The notes: generated by a model not told the origin, from the sequence alone. A DNA stretch of 64,000 nt from Novipirellula herctigrandis (GCA_007859835.1 SJPJ01000001.1:6299632-6363631); one strand, 5' to 3'; counted from the stretch's first letter, positions 37,877 to 46,625 are shown. Made by a program: numbers and translations.

Positions 37877-38755
37877 TTACCAAATTTGCAGGTTCAACTG
37901 CAAGTCGATCCCCGTTTGCAGTAACACTTGTTCACGAACTCGCTGGATCAGGCGTAAACATTGGTCGCTGGTCGCACCGTCGTGGGCGATCAAATAATGC
38001 GGGTGCGCTGAATCAAGTGATACGTCACCTTCGCGGACTCCGGCCAAGCCGCAGCTGTGCAGCAAGTCTTTTGCTGGCATTCCATCCGGATCGACAAAGG
38101 GCATTGCGATTCGTCGCTGTTCGGTCGGCCGTGACGAATTGCGGCTGATCCAAAGTTTCTGCATGCGTTTGGTCAATGCCGAGACATCTCGCGGTTCCAA
38201 TAGGAACGTTACTTCGACAACCCCGACTCCGACCAAGGACGATTTGCGATGCGAAAAACCGGCTTCTTGCTGGGTGAGCGTTCGAGTCGTCCCATCACCT
38301 TCGATCACCTTCACGCTCTCGACAACCGAACCGATGTCACGGCCTGTGTTGGAGGCGTTCCCACAAACTGCACCACCTACGGTGCCAGGGATTCCAACGA
38401 GGTGCTCAAGCCCACCCAATCCGGCACCGACCGATTTGATTACCGCGTGCGACAACTTGGCACCGGCACCGGCCGTCAAGCGGTTTTCGGAGATTGATAG
38501 TTCGCTGGTCGCTGCCGCCGCCAGCGAGATGACCAGACCATCAAAACCCGCTTCGCTGACCAACACGTTGCTTCCGCCGCCAAGGATGCGTATGGCAAGC
38601 CCAGCAGAGGTTGCTGCTTGATAGATTTTCGCCAATTCCTGTTGGTCGACAGGCTCGGCAAAAAAGCGTGCAGGACCGCCAATCCCAAGCCATACCAACG
38701 GGGCAAGTGGTTCGTCGGTTCGCACAAGATGATCCAAATCCTCGGGGAAATTCAT
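37877..38755 (-). CDS. murB: MurB-type UDP-MurNAc synthesis reductase, altered active site
   Basis: 292 residues. FAD-binding signatures are present: GGGSNVLV (59-66) and GIPGTVGGAV (121-130), and R170 is in the FSHRKS equivalent of the YRxS motif. MurB reduces the enolpyruvyl group of UDP-GlcNAc-enolpyruvate in peptidoglycan precursor synthesis. Two other active-site positions look changed. The segment that normally carries the catalytic Ser or Cys (AG[SC]xFxNP) reads IAMPFVDP (216-223), with Met-Pro at the expected place. The C-terminal ExEV-type Glu aligns with N288 (GIDLQLNLQIW). Alignment by eye may be off by a few residues. First gene of a pair with the FtsQ-like gene. Confidence 0.8.
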   Translation of the reverse strand: MNFPEDLDHLVRTDEPLAPLVWLGIGGPARFFAEPVDQQELAKIYQAATSAGLAIRILGGGSNVLVSEAGFDGLVISLAAAATSELSISENRLTAGAGAKLSHAVIKSVGAGLGGLEHLVGIPGTVGGAVCGNASNTGRDIGSVVESVKVIEGDGTTRTLTQQEAGFSHRKSSLVGVGVVEVTFLLEPRDVSALTKRMQKLWISRNSSRPTEQRRIAMPFVDPDGMPAKDLLHSCGLAGVREGDVSLDSAHPHYLIAHDGATSDQCLRLIQRVREQVLLQTGIDLQLNLQIW

Positions 38756-38859
38756 GCTATTGTGCCTCTTTCGTGTTCATCAGAGAGATTGCCTTGTTAG
38801 GCCCATGTTAGGAATGTTAGGGAATGTTTTGATTCCCTTCCATGATACCGCATCTAACA

Positions 38860-38903
38860 AAAAAAAGCGTTGGCTGTGAATCCGAGTCACAGTCAACGCT
38901 TTT
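38860..38903 (-). terminator. strong hairpin terminator after the thioredoxin-like gene
   Basis: A 17-bp stem with one mismatch: AAAAGCGTTGGCTGTGA (38863-38879) pairs with TCACAGTCAACGCTTTT (38887-38903), loop ATCCGAG. On the minus strand it is followed by a T-run from the A-rich block at 38860-38866. It also ends near the murB promoter, so it isolates both transcription units. Confidence 0.8.
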
Positions 38904-39065
38904 CTGGGTGAACGCTTCACGGCGAGTAGCTGAAAGAGCTCCCACCTGACGTTTTGGCTACGCTCATTGGAGCGAGGATTTTGCTCGTTTGAGCATGAAG
39001 TCGGCTGCGTCGTCTCGCGGCGGAGTCCATCGAAAATGGACGCCACCGTGTGGCGACAACCACTC
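38904..39065. other. region with small hairpins
   Basis: No gene. It contains two small inverted repeats: GTCCAT-CGAAA-ATGGAC (39025-39041) and GCCAC-CGT-GTGGC just after it. Their role is unknown. Confidence 0.4.
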
Positions 39066-39470
39066 TTAGCCGCGTAGATCGTGGATCGCTTTTTTGATCA
39101 GGCTACGGACGGGCTGTTTTGGTTGAAAACCCATTAGCTTGCGGCGGCTCCAGCGGCCGGATTCGGTTTTCGTGAAAAGAATGATTTGGGGAAGCATTTT
39201 TTCCCCTTTTGTCAATTGTTCGACCAATTCAGGATTCTGGTCTTTATCAATCACAGCAACACAAACATCGTCTAGTTCGCCCGTTCTTGCCATTGGTTCA
39301 ATGGTCGAACTCTTCAAGACATTACACGCCGGACACCATGGTGCACCGACGACAACCATGAGTGGCTTGTCTTCTCTGAGTGACTCTTTATACGCGGATT
39401 CGTATTTATGTTGAATCGGATGTTCGCTTGTAACGCCCGACAAAACCAAGGCTAACAGCAACGTGACCAT
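39066..39470 (-). CDS. thioredoxin-like secreted protein with CPAC motif
   Basis: 134 residues from the ATG at 39470, which has GGAG 7 bases upstream; the frame is open further upstream but less plausible. The start (MVTLLLALVLSGVTS) is a signal or anchor. The thioredoxin fold core has VVGAPWCPACNVLK with a CxxC redox pair. Family: thioredoxin-like, probably in the periplasm-like compartment, with a disulfide role. Its CPAC is unlike thioredoxin's CGPC. The terminator at 38860-38903 follows it. Confidence 0.75.
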   Translation of the reverse strand: MVTLLLALVLSGVTSEHPIQHKYESAYKESLREDKPLMVVVGAPWCPACNVLKSSTIEPMARTGELDDVCVAVIDKDQNPELVEQLTKGEKMLPQIILFTKTESGRWSRRKLMGFQPKQPVRSLIKKAIHDLRG

Positions 39471-39524
39471 TCCTACTCCCAAGATTTTCGAATGGAAGGC
39501 ATCTTCGTGGGATCGGCACCACAC

Positions 39525-40201
39525 CGAAAAGTTCGATCCGTCGTTTCACTCTGGAAAAGAATCGATAAGTTGAAAATGGACGACCACAAAAATGCGAGAC
39601 AAGATTTCCTATCGTGTCACCCGGAAGGTTCCTTCAACGACTCGCATGGTTTCGAATCTTTCGCTTTAAGGCTCTCTAAGCCATTTCCAAACACGGAAAA
39701 AAGTCAGAGAGAGTTCGATTGATTCAACGCGAGTACCGGTTGACACTAGCTCCGAAAGACCAAAGCAACATTGCCATAGTCCAGCGGCATCAGGACCATC
39801 AAAATCACATAATGCAATAGCTAGAAAAGTATTTTCATTTAGGTGACTTTGATGAGTTGGGAGGATTCTATGGGGCACTTGGGTCGCCACAAGGGTCACC
39901 GACCAACTTTTCGCAAAATCGATCTTGCATCAGTCTCGTTTTTTTGCAGTCTGCCAGGATGATTTGTGATGTCCGAGACGCTAAACTGTTATGAAGACAC
40001 GATTTGGGGCATGCCAAAACGAAGCGGCAATTTGATGCGCCCCCGCTGTGGGGCGGGTAGATAGGCCCAGAATAATTTGCCATTTCGCAGTGCTGAGATG
40101 CGGATTTGCCGATAAGAATACGCTTCGGGGCTATCCACTAACCCATTTTCACACTTGGAAGCATTGCATTTGACGCACGGTGCCGTATCAATGGGTTATC
40201 T
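39525..40201. other. 677-base gap without a convincing gene
   Basis: Short open frames here lack family features. Its 3' end holds the leader of the Gfo/Idh-like gene, including the inverted repeat listed separately. Confidence 0.5.
40139..40198. promoter_or_regulatory. 9-bp inverted repeat in the leader of the Gfo/Idh-like gene
   Basis: TAACCCATT (40139-40147) and AATGGGTTA (40190-40198) are perfect complements with 42 bases between them. The right arm ends 3 bases before the ATG, so a long-range RNA hairpin would cover the start region. No clear ribosome site is visible. Confidence 0.4.
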
Positions 40202-41203
40202 ATGAAGCTTCGAATTGGATTGATCGGTTTAGGCGAAACCTGGCAAACCCGCCATCGCCCTGCGATTCGCATGCTACATGATCGTTTTGATGTTCGTGCG
40301 GTCTATAGCCCTGTGTCAAAATTGGCGGAAAACGCCGCTGCGGAATTCCAGGCCGATCCGGTCGATGGTTTTCAAGCACTTGTGTCACGATGTGATATCG
40401 ATGCCGTGTTTGTGCTCCAGCGATCTTGGCTCGGATGGCTACCGATGTTGGCCGCATGCGAAGCAGGCAAAGCGATCTATTGGGCGGGAGATTTGGATTT
40501 TGATCCATCCGAAGCAGAACCGATTCGCGAAGCGATTGATCGCAGTGGCATCGCGTTTATGACCGAATTGCCTAAGCGGTTTGCGCCCGCAACGCTTCGG
40601 CTCAAAGAGTTGATCGCGACACGCCTCGGTCCGCCGCGATTGGTGTTCTGCCATCGCCGAATCCATTCGGAAACCGCGTCTCAAAAACAAGCCTGTAGCC
40701 ACGACAATTTGTTGCATCACGAGTTGATTGAGTTAATTGATTGGTGTCGTTACGTCGTTGGACGAGAGCCGGCGACGGTCGTATCGACCGGTCTTAGTCA
40801 TGCAACGCCGGCGGATTATGAGTGTATGAGTTTGCAATTCGCAGCTCAGCAAACCCAGCCTGCGGTGACCGCTCAAATTAGTTGCGGCAGTTACATTCGT
40901 CCGACGTGGCACGAGGCAGTCAGCTTTCGTCCACCATCGGCAATGCAAATTTGCTGTGAACGAGGTGTCGCCTTCATCGACCTGCCGTCAACTTTGGTTT
41001 GGTTCGACGATGCTGGTCGACATCTCGAATCGCTTGAAACGGAATTGCCGGTTGGTCAACAATTGTTGACTCAGTTCTATCGCGCCGTGACTAGCTTGGT
41101 GCGGAATATGAGCGACCTCGACGATGTTTGTCGATCGGCAAGCATCCTCGCCGCGGCAAGGGATAGCAGTCGCAGTGGAATCCGAATCGGATTGGATGAC
41201 TAA
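40202..41203 (+). CDS. Gfo/Idh/MocA-like protein lacking the EKP motif
   Basis: 333 residues, cytoplasmic. The Rossmann start is LRIGLIGLGETWQTRHRPAI. In the position of the usual EKP tripeptide it has AIYWAGDLDFD, so the catalytic lysine is missing. The C-terminal sheet domain has FMTELPKRFAPATLRLKELI and CCRYVVGREP-like text. The fold is typical, but without the lysine a dehydrogenase activity is doubtful; it may have a different reaction or a regulatory role. Convergent with mgtE, overlapping by 4 bases at the 3' end. Confidence 0.75.
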   Translation: MKLRIGLIGLGETWQTRHRPAIRMLHDRFDVRAVYSPVSKLAENAAAEFQADPVDGFQALVSRCDIDAVFVLQRSWLGWLPMLAACEAGKAIYWAGDLDFDPSEAEPIREAIDRSGIAFMTELPKRFAPATLRLKELIATRLGPPRLVFCHRRIHSETASQKQACSHDNLLHHELIELIDWCRYVVGREPATVVSTGLSHATPADYECMSLQFAAQQTQPAVTAQISCGSYIRPTWHEAVSFRPPSAMQICCERGVAFIDLPSTLVWFDDAGRHLESLETELPVGQQLLTQFYRAVTSLVRNMSDLDDVCRSASILAAARDSSRSGIRIGLDD

Positions 41204-42549
41204 CCGATCAGTATTCTCGCGACATTGATGTAGATCACAATCCCGAGAATGTCGACAATTCCGGCGACAAACGGGTTGCTCATCAAAGCGGGGTCAAGCC
41301 CGGCTCGTTTGAATAGAATTGGCAATGTTGCACCGCACAGGCACCCACAAACGATGACGCTTAGCAGCGTTAAGGGGATGACCAGTGCGCCGCGAAAAGA
41401 GGGTGCGATAAAGATCGCAACGCTAAAGCCAATGAAAGCCAGGAAAGCACCTAGCATCAGCGATACAACACTCTCTCGAGTTAGAACGCGATGCCAATCA
41501 CTGAATTCAACTTCCCCACTGGTCATCGCGGTGATCACCAACGTGGCGGATTGGCTTCCCGAGTTGCCACCTGCCGAAATAATGAGCGGGATGAACCAAA
41601 CAAGCCATGCAAAACTCTCAAGCTCCGACTCGTAACTACGAAGCGTAAACGCAGTCAGTAAGGCAGCGAAAAAGAGAATCGTGAGCCAAAGTCCTCGTTT
41701 CCAAGTCAGCGTGAATAGACCGATTTGCAGATAGTTGTCCTCGAGCGGCGCGACTGCGGCAATTCGATGAGCATCTTCGGTCAATTCTTCACGAACGACA
41801 TCGATCACGTCATCATGGGTGATGATGCCCAACAGTCGACGTCCTGAATCAACAACGGGTATCGCTAACAAATTGTAGCGTTCGACTTTCTCTGCCACCG
41901 ATTCTTGGTCTTCGGTCGCGAGCGCGACGACCACGTCGGTTTCCATCATCTCGCCAAGCGTTCGGGTTGGTCTGGCGAGCGACGAGACCAATTGACGTGT
42001 AGAAACGATGCCGCGGAGCATGTTGTCTTCATCAACGACGTATATGTAGTAAATGGTTTCCAATTCGCCCGCTTGCCGACCGAGTTCTTCCAGTGCTTCA
42101 CGAGCGGTCAAGTTTTGAGCAAGTTTCGCGACTTCCGTGGTCATCAAACCACCAGCCGTCTCGCCTTCGTAAGCTCGCAGTCGTTGGATGTTCCGACGAT
42201 CCGCGATCGGAAGTAGCGGCAGAATCTCATCGACACGCTCTTCCGGCATTTCTTGCAGCAGGTCGACCCGGTCGTCCTCCGGGATTTCTTCGACTAGCTT
42301 GGCGACTTGTGCTGGTTCGTGAGTTTGCAGCATCGCCAATTGGCGTTCTTCGGCAAAGTATCCAAAGATTTCCGACCGTCTCGATGGATCGGCATGCTGT
42401 AGAACCTCCCAAGCCTCTTCGTTGCTGAGTCCTTCCATAAACTCAGCCGTACGGCCGGGATTGAGCGTATTGCAGAACTCCACCAGTTCGGCCTGATTGT
42501 TCGCGGCCAGCATCTCGCGCAACTCAGGAAGAAAGAGAGTGTTGACCAT
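41200..42549 (-). CDS. mgtE: magnesium transporter MgtE
   Basis: 449 residues. The ATG at 42549 has AGGAG with 9-base spacing, better than the TTG two codons earlier. N-domain (EIFGYFAEERQLAMLQTHEP), two CBS domains (VAKLAQNLTAREALEELGRQ and VVVALATEDQESVAEKVERYNLLAIPVVD), then five membrane helices with the family motif SAGGNSGSQSATL and GATLPILFKRAGLDPA. It is a Mg2+-gated channel in which the cytosolic N/CBS part senses Mg2+. Lies 137 bases downstream of efp on the same strand. Confidence 0.95.
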   Translation of the reverse strand: MVNTLFLPELREMLAANNQAELVEFCNTLNPGRTAEFMEGLSNEEAWEVLQHADPSRRSEIFGYFAEERQLAMLQTHEPAQVAKLVEEIPEDDRVDLLQEMPEERVDEILPLLPIADRRNIQRLRAYEGETAGGLMTTEVAKLAQNLTAREALEELGRQAGELETIYYIYVVDEDNMLRGIVSTRQLVSSLARPTRTLGEMMETDVVVALATEDQESVAEKVERYNLLAIPVVDSGRRLLGIITHDDVIDVVREELTEDAHRIAAVAPLEDNYLQIGLFTLTWKRGLWLTILFFAALLTAFTLRSYESELESFAWLVWFIPLIISAGGNSGSQSATLVITAMTSGEVEFSDWHRVLTRESVVSLMLGAFLAFIGFSVAIFIAPSFRGALVIPLTLLSVIVCGCLCGATLPILFKRAGLDPALMSNPFVAGIVDILGIVIYINVARILIG

Positions 42550-42686
42550 GTGCAATCGCTCCTAGGATACTCACCTTTCCATCGTCGCTACGCTCGGCGG
42601 AGCGTGGGGGTTGCGGTTAGGTTGGCAAAGCGTGGGGGTGTCGCTTGAGCCACTGTCAGGTGACGGTGGCCACAAGAAAATCCAAC

Positions 42687-43256
42687 TCAGTTGCTGGTTC
42701 GTTCGATGTATTCACCGGTTCGACTGTCGATCTTGATAATGTTGCCAACCTTGATGAACCCAGGCACAACAAATTCTGCACCCGTTTCGACTTTGGCCGG
42801 TTTGGTGACGTTGGTCGCAGTGTCCCCTTTGGTGCCAGGCACGCAGTCGACGACTTCCAATTCAACATGGTTAGGTGGTTCGACAGCGATGGCGTTCCCA
42901 TTGTAGAGGGTCATGGTGCAAGACATGCCGTCCTTCAAATACATCCAAATTTCACCGGCGACGTCGCTAGTGACTTCATATTGTTCGAAGGAATCGCCGT
43001 GCATGAACACGTAATCTTCGCCTTGACGATACAGAAACTGAACTTCGGTGGTTTCCACGTCGGCCGAATCGAGCGAGTCACCGCCTTTGTAAGTTCGGTC
43101 AAGTGTGGTGCCACGAATCAGGTTCTTGAGTTTACACTTGTAGAGGGCGTTTCCTTTTCCCGGTTTGACGAATGTCATTTCCGTCATTAGGTACGGTTCG
43201 CCATCAATTTGGACCTTCAGCCCCTTGCGGAAGTCACTTGTGTTATAAGTAGCCAT
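42687..43256 (-). CDS. efp: translation elongation factor P
   Basis: 189 residues from the ATG at 43256. Three-domain EF-P with the modification site lysine K34 in KPGKGNA (31-37), and a KOW-like first domain (YNTSDFRKGLKVQIDGEPYLMTEMTFV). It rescues ribosomes stalled at proline runs. The GQG/KGxA tip fits the beta-lysylation class, and the EpmB-type gene 67 bases away on the opposite strand supports it. An EpmA gene is not in this window. Confidence 0.95.
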   Translation of the reverse strand: MATYNTSDFRKGLKVQIDGEPYLMTEMTFVKPGKGNALYKCKLKNLIRGTTLDRTYKGGDSLDSADVETTEVQFLYRQGEDYVFMHGDSFEQYEVTSDVAGEIWMYLKDGMSCTMTLYNGNAIAVEPPNHVELEVVDCVPGTKGDTATNVTKPAKVETGAEFVVPGFIKVGNIIKIDSRTGEYIERTSN

Positions 43257-43323
43257 AGTCGATGGCTCCGTTGTACGAGTCAAAACATTATTAATAGGAA
43301 TCGGTTGTCACCGGACAGATTGC

Positions 43324-44415
43324 ATGACAGAGGCCCCTTATTCCGGTCAGCCGGCCCAGATTCTAACGACCATTTCGGATCTTGTCCCGCCCGGTTCAGC
43401 AGGTGTTTCACCAATTTTTGATCCCGATTCGATCGATTGGTCTGTCGACTGGATGACGGCCATGCGACGCGCTGTTCGATCGGCGGAGCAGTTGCGATTG
43501 TTGCTTGGATTGCCCTTAGAGGAGGGGGTAGGTGAAGCCGGGCCACGTCCGGCATTCAGCACCTTTGTTCCGCTGGAGTTTTTACGTCGCATCCAACCCG
43601 GAGATCCACTCGACCCGCTGCTTCGCCAAGTTTTGCCGAGTGCTGACGAAGCGATCGAGTACCCTGGGTTTGTCTCGGATCCGGTTGGCGACATGGAATC
43701 GCTCGCCGCAGGTGGCTTGATCCACAAATACGATGGTCGAGTCCTGTTGATCGCCTCAGGGGCCTGTGCCGTCCATTGTCGATACTGTTTTCGTCGCGAA
43801 TTTCCCTATAGCGAAGCGGGTTCGCGACGCGAACATTGGAAGCCAGCGATTGGTTACATTCGCTCCAATGACGATGTTCACGAAGTGATCCTTAGCGGTG
43901 GCGATCCGTTGACGCTTGTCGATGAAAACCTGTTTGAACTCCTCGACCAAATTGACCGGATTGAACATGTGCGACGCATTCGGATTCATTCGCGTTTGCC
44001 GATTGTCATCCCCCAGCGAATCACCAGTGCGTTTTGTGAAAAACTAAAGGGGCTGAACTCGCATGTTTGGTTTGTTGTCCATGCTAACCACGCCAACGAG
44101 TTGGACGATGCCTGCCTGAACCGGCTTAGTATGTTGAGCGATTCAGGCATCCCGGTGTTGAATCAATCGGTCTTGCTTGGCGGTGTCAATGATGATGAAG
44201 ATTCGCTGGTCGAGTTTCTGGAGAGATTAGTCGACCACCGCATCACGCCTTATTATTTGCACCAACTCGATCGTGTTCGTGGAACCAAACACTTTGAAGT
44301 TCCCATCGAAAAAGGCCTTCTGCTGATGAGTCAAATTCGATCACGATTGCCTGGATATGCGGTTCCTACTTACGTTACTGAACATGCCGGCGAATCGTCA
44401 AAGACACCTTTGTAA
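43324..44415 (+). CDS. epmB: EF-P beta-lysylation radical SAM enzyme EpmB
   Basis: 363 residues. Radical SAM CxxxCxxC motif at C148, C152, C155 (CAVHCRYCFRREF), then the glycine-rich ILSGGDPL motif and a KamA/EpmB-like barrel (HSRLPIVIPQRIT, YYLHQLDRVRGTKHF). It lacks the KamA C-terminal extension and is of EpmB length. EpmB converts alpha-lysine to beta-lysine for attachment to EF-P lysine. Divergent from efp, 67 bases apart, so they share a control region. Its stop overlaps the start of the downstream permease (TAATG). Confidence 0.92.
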   Translation: MTEAPYSGQPAQILTTISDLVPPGSAGVSPIFDPDSIDWSVDWMTAMRRAVRSAEQLRLLLGLPLEEGVGEAGPRPAFSTFVPLEFLRRIQPGDPLDPLLRQVLPSADEAIEYPGFVSDPVGDMESLAAGGLIHKYDGRVLLIASGACAVHCRYCFRREFPYSEAGSRREHWKPAIGYIRSNDDVHEVILSGGDPLTLVDENLFELLDQIDRIEHVRRIRIHSRLPIVIPQRITSAFCEKLKGLNSHVWFVVHANHANELDDACLNRLSMLSDSGIPVLNQSVLLGGVNDDEDSLVEFLERLVDHRITPYYLHQLDRVRGTKHFEVPIEKGLLLMSQIRSRLPGYAVPTYVTEHAGESSKTPL

Positions 44416-46049
44416 TGTACATCTTCGAAAACCCTGTCCTACAGCGCGAACTGTTGGGAAACCTGCGAACCCACCGAGCGTTCATTTTGCTCGGGCTCTA
44501 TCAGTTGTTACTTGCGTCGGTCGTCTTGGTGGCGTGGCCGAGCGAGCAGCGATTGGATTTAACGAGCAACCCGCCATCGGCCGCGAAGCTTGTTAATCTA
44601 TTCTTTTTAGGGCAATACGTGATTGCGTCGTTGATGGCCCCAAGCTTTGCTGCGGGAACGATCACGGGAGAGAAAGAGCGACATACGTACGAGATGCTGC
44701 TGGCCAGTCCGCTACGGCCCGGCGCGATCGTATTAGGCAAGATGATTGCCAGTCTCACACATTTGGGGATGTTGATCCTGGCGTCGTTGCCGATCATCGT
44801 GCTCTGTTTGCCGCTCGGTGGAGTGAGCGTCTACGAAGTGTTGGCGGCTTATCTCGGATTGATCGTCTCGGTGGTTCTGTTTGGCGCGATCGGTGTTTTT
44901 TGCAGTAGCTATTTTTCTCGTACAAGTAGTTCGCTTGTGGTTAGCTACTTGATTATTTTGCCTTTAGTTATTCTTGCGATTTTGTTCTGGCATTCACTTG
45001 AAGGCCAAGGGGAATTGCGTTTGAAATTGGCGCTGCTAGTGATCCCCGCATTTGCACTGTCAGCTGTGATTTTGATGTGTGCGGCCGCAGCCGGTCGGAT
45101 GCTTTATCCGCCTGACGTCGGAAGCGAGGGGAACGAAGTTGTCGACTTGAAACGCGAAGCCGAAGAAGCGGTGGGGTTGGTGATTCAGCCCGACCAATTC
45201 CCCGACCGTTTGTTTGCGCCGCCCAAGAAATCGGAGTTGATGGCCGATGGAGCCAACCCGGTATATGACAAAGAAATCCATAGCGAGATCTTCAGCCAAG
45301 GGACGCTGATGTTGCGTCTGGTGATCCAAATTAGCATGCTGCTAGCGATCCCGTTGATGGGCGTCTTTTTGTTTTATCTCGACGAAAAGATCGCATGGTT
45401 CACGATGTATGTGATCGTTTTCAACATGTTGGTCGGGCCGGTGTTCCTCGCAGGCAGTATGACGAGTGAACGTGAACGCCAAACGCTCGATCTGCTGCTG
45501 ACCACAACGCTTACGCCGTGGCAAATTATCTGGGGCAAGTTCGTGGTCGGTTTCCGCATTTCAGCCGTGCTAACAAGCTTTCTGCTGTGGCCACTGCTGC
45601 TTGGCGGGATTCTGAATTATAGCTACTGGAGCAACGTTGGCACGCTGATTGGCATGTTTGCAATCGTGGCGGTGGTTTGCCTGGTAAACGCTGTCGTGGC
45701 GCTGACCTGTTCCCTTTTTCAACGCAAAACATCGATGGCTTTAATGTGTACCTACATCGTGTTGTTGGTGTTGTACGTCGGGCCGCCGACGGTAGTGTCG
45801 CTTTTAGCGATCCTGGATTTTCCAAACGAGTCGATCGCACGGGCGGAGTGGTTCGGAGTGACGAGTCCTTTTTCTGCAGCGTTCGCCTTGCCGCTCAATT
45901 CAGAGCTTGTCGAAGGTAGTGAAGACCCAGCGAATGTTGGGAATCTGAATGTCGTGTTCGGTTACTTCGTATTCAGTTTATGTCTTGTCACTGGGAACGT
46001 TTTTGCCATGATCGCAAGATTACGGTCAAGAAATGGGTTGTCCGAGTGA
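44415..46049 (+). CDS. ABC-2-type transport permease, two-half fused form
   Basis: 544 residues with about 12 membrane segments, arranged as two ABC-2 (ABC transporter permease) halves. The first half has the family motif ITGEKERHTYEMLLASPL; the second has MTSERERQTLDLLLTTTLTP. Each half would normally be a separate permease protein. Overlaps the epmB stop by one base. No ATP-binding subunit is present in the window, so the partner must be elsewhere. Substrate unknown. Confidence 0.85.
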   Translation: MYIFENPVLQRELLGNLRTHRAFILLGLYQLLLASVVLVAWPSEQRLDLTSNPPSAAKLVNLFFLGQYVIASLMAPSFAAGTITGEKERHTYEMLLASPLRPGAIVLGKMIASLTHLGMLILASLPIIVLCLPLGGVSVYEVLAAYLGLIVSVVLFGAIGVFCSSYFSRTSSSLVVSYLIILPLVILAILFWHSLEGQGELRLKLALLVIPAFALSAVILMCAAAAGRMLYPPDVGSEGNEVVDLKREAEEAVGLVIQPDQFPDRLFAPPKKSELMADGANPVYDKEIHSEIFSQGTLMLRLVIQISMLLAIPLMGVFLFYLDEKIAWFTMYVIVFNMLVGPVFLAGSMTSERERQTLDLLLTTTLTPWQIIWGKFVVGFRISAVLTSFLLWPLLLGGILNYSYWSNVGTLIGMFAIVAVVCLVNAVVALTCSLFQRKTSMALMCTYIVLLVLYVGPPTVVSLLAILDFPNESIARAEWFGVTSPFSAAFALPLNSELVEGSEDPANVGNLNVVFGYFVFSLCLVTGNVFAMIARLRSRNGLSE

Positions 46050-46115
46050 TTGGTCGTGATCGCTCACGATTCGCTTTTAGCACCTAGGGCTGCAGCAAAC
46101 GCCAGAATCACCACT

Positions 46116-46499
46116 CTACTGAACCAAGTAACTACGGTCGCCTCGAGTGACGTAGATTGCTTGTTCTTTTAGCCGCTTTCGAAGAGTGACTAAGAATTCG
46201 ATCAGCTGGTCAAATTCCGATTCAACATTGAACGACACTTCGAACCGTTCCATCACATCGTGAACCATATCGTTGCTTTCGTTTGTCCAGTAGCCTTTCA
46301 CGGGAGTTGGCGTTTGGGTGTAAGCACGATATCGGTTCATCAAGAAACGATGGATGGCCGACCGTGCGGTTAAACCGTCGAGATAGAACCTCGGGTCATC
46401 CAATTTGTGTGACGGAATATAAAAGACCGTCATTTTGCCGAGCGAATGCAAATGGGGAGCCGTCGTATCGTTTTCGTTCATGGTGACAATCTTGCTCAC
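46116..46499 (-). CDS. small conserved protein of unknown function (127 aa)
   Basis: 127 residues from a GTG; an internal ATG at 46481 is an alternative start. It is soluble and compact: KMTVFYIPSHKLDDPRFYLDGLTARSAIHRFLMNRYRAYT, then VSFNVESEFDQLIEFLVTLRKRLKEQAIYVTRGDRSYLV. The mix of beta strand and helix with a final Tyr-rich strand looks like a small alpha/beta sandwich. I cannot name a family. It is the third gene of the run kinase - IMPase - this gene, but the 18-bp repeat array lies between it and the IMPase gene. Confidence 0.65.
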   Translation of the reverse strand: MSKIVTMNENDTTAPHLHSLGKMTVFYIPSHKLDDPRFYLDGLTARSAIHRFLMNRYRAYTQTPTPVKGYWTNESNDMVHDVMERFEVSFNVESEFDQLIEFLVTLRKRLKEQAIYVTRGDRSYLVQ

Positions 46500-46625
46500 T
46501 GTGAAAACCTAGCTAGCTGTGAAAACCTAGCTAGCTGTGAAAACCTAGCTAGCTGTGAAAGCCTAGCTAGCTGTGAAAGCCTAGCTAGCTGTGAAAGCCT
46601 GGCTAGCGGTGAAAACCTAGCTCAG
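46500..46625. repeat. seven tandem copies of an 18-bp unit
   Basis: Unit TGTGAAAACCTAGCTAGC, copies at 46500, 46518, 46536, 46554, 46572, 46590 and 46608. Copies 4-6 have AGCC for AACC and the last one is altered at both ends. Each full unit holds the palindrome CTAGCTAG, which puts TAG stop codons in the minus-strand message. The last unit includes the TAG stop codon of the IMPase gene, so the array may have grown from the end of that gene. Confidence 0.95.

Noticed and set aside
46500-46625. CRISPR array in the 18-bp repeats
   Set aside because: Units are directly adjacent with no spacers.
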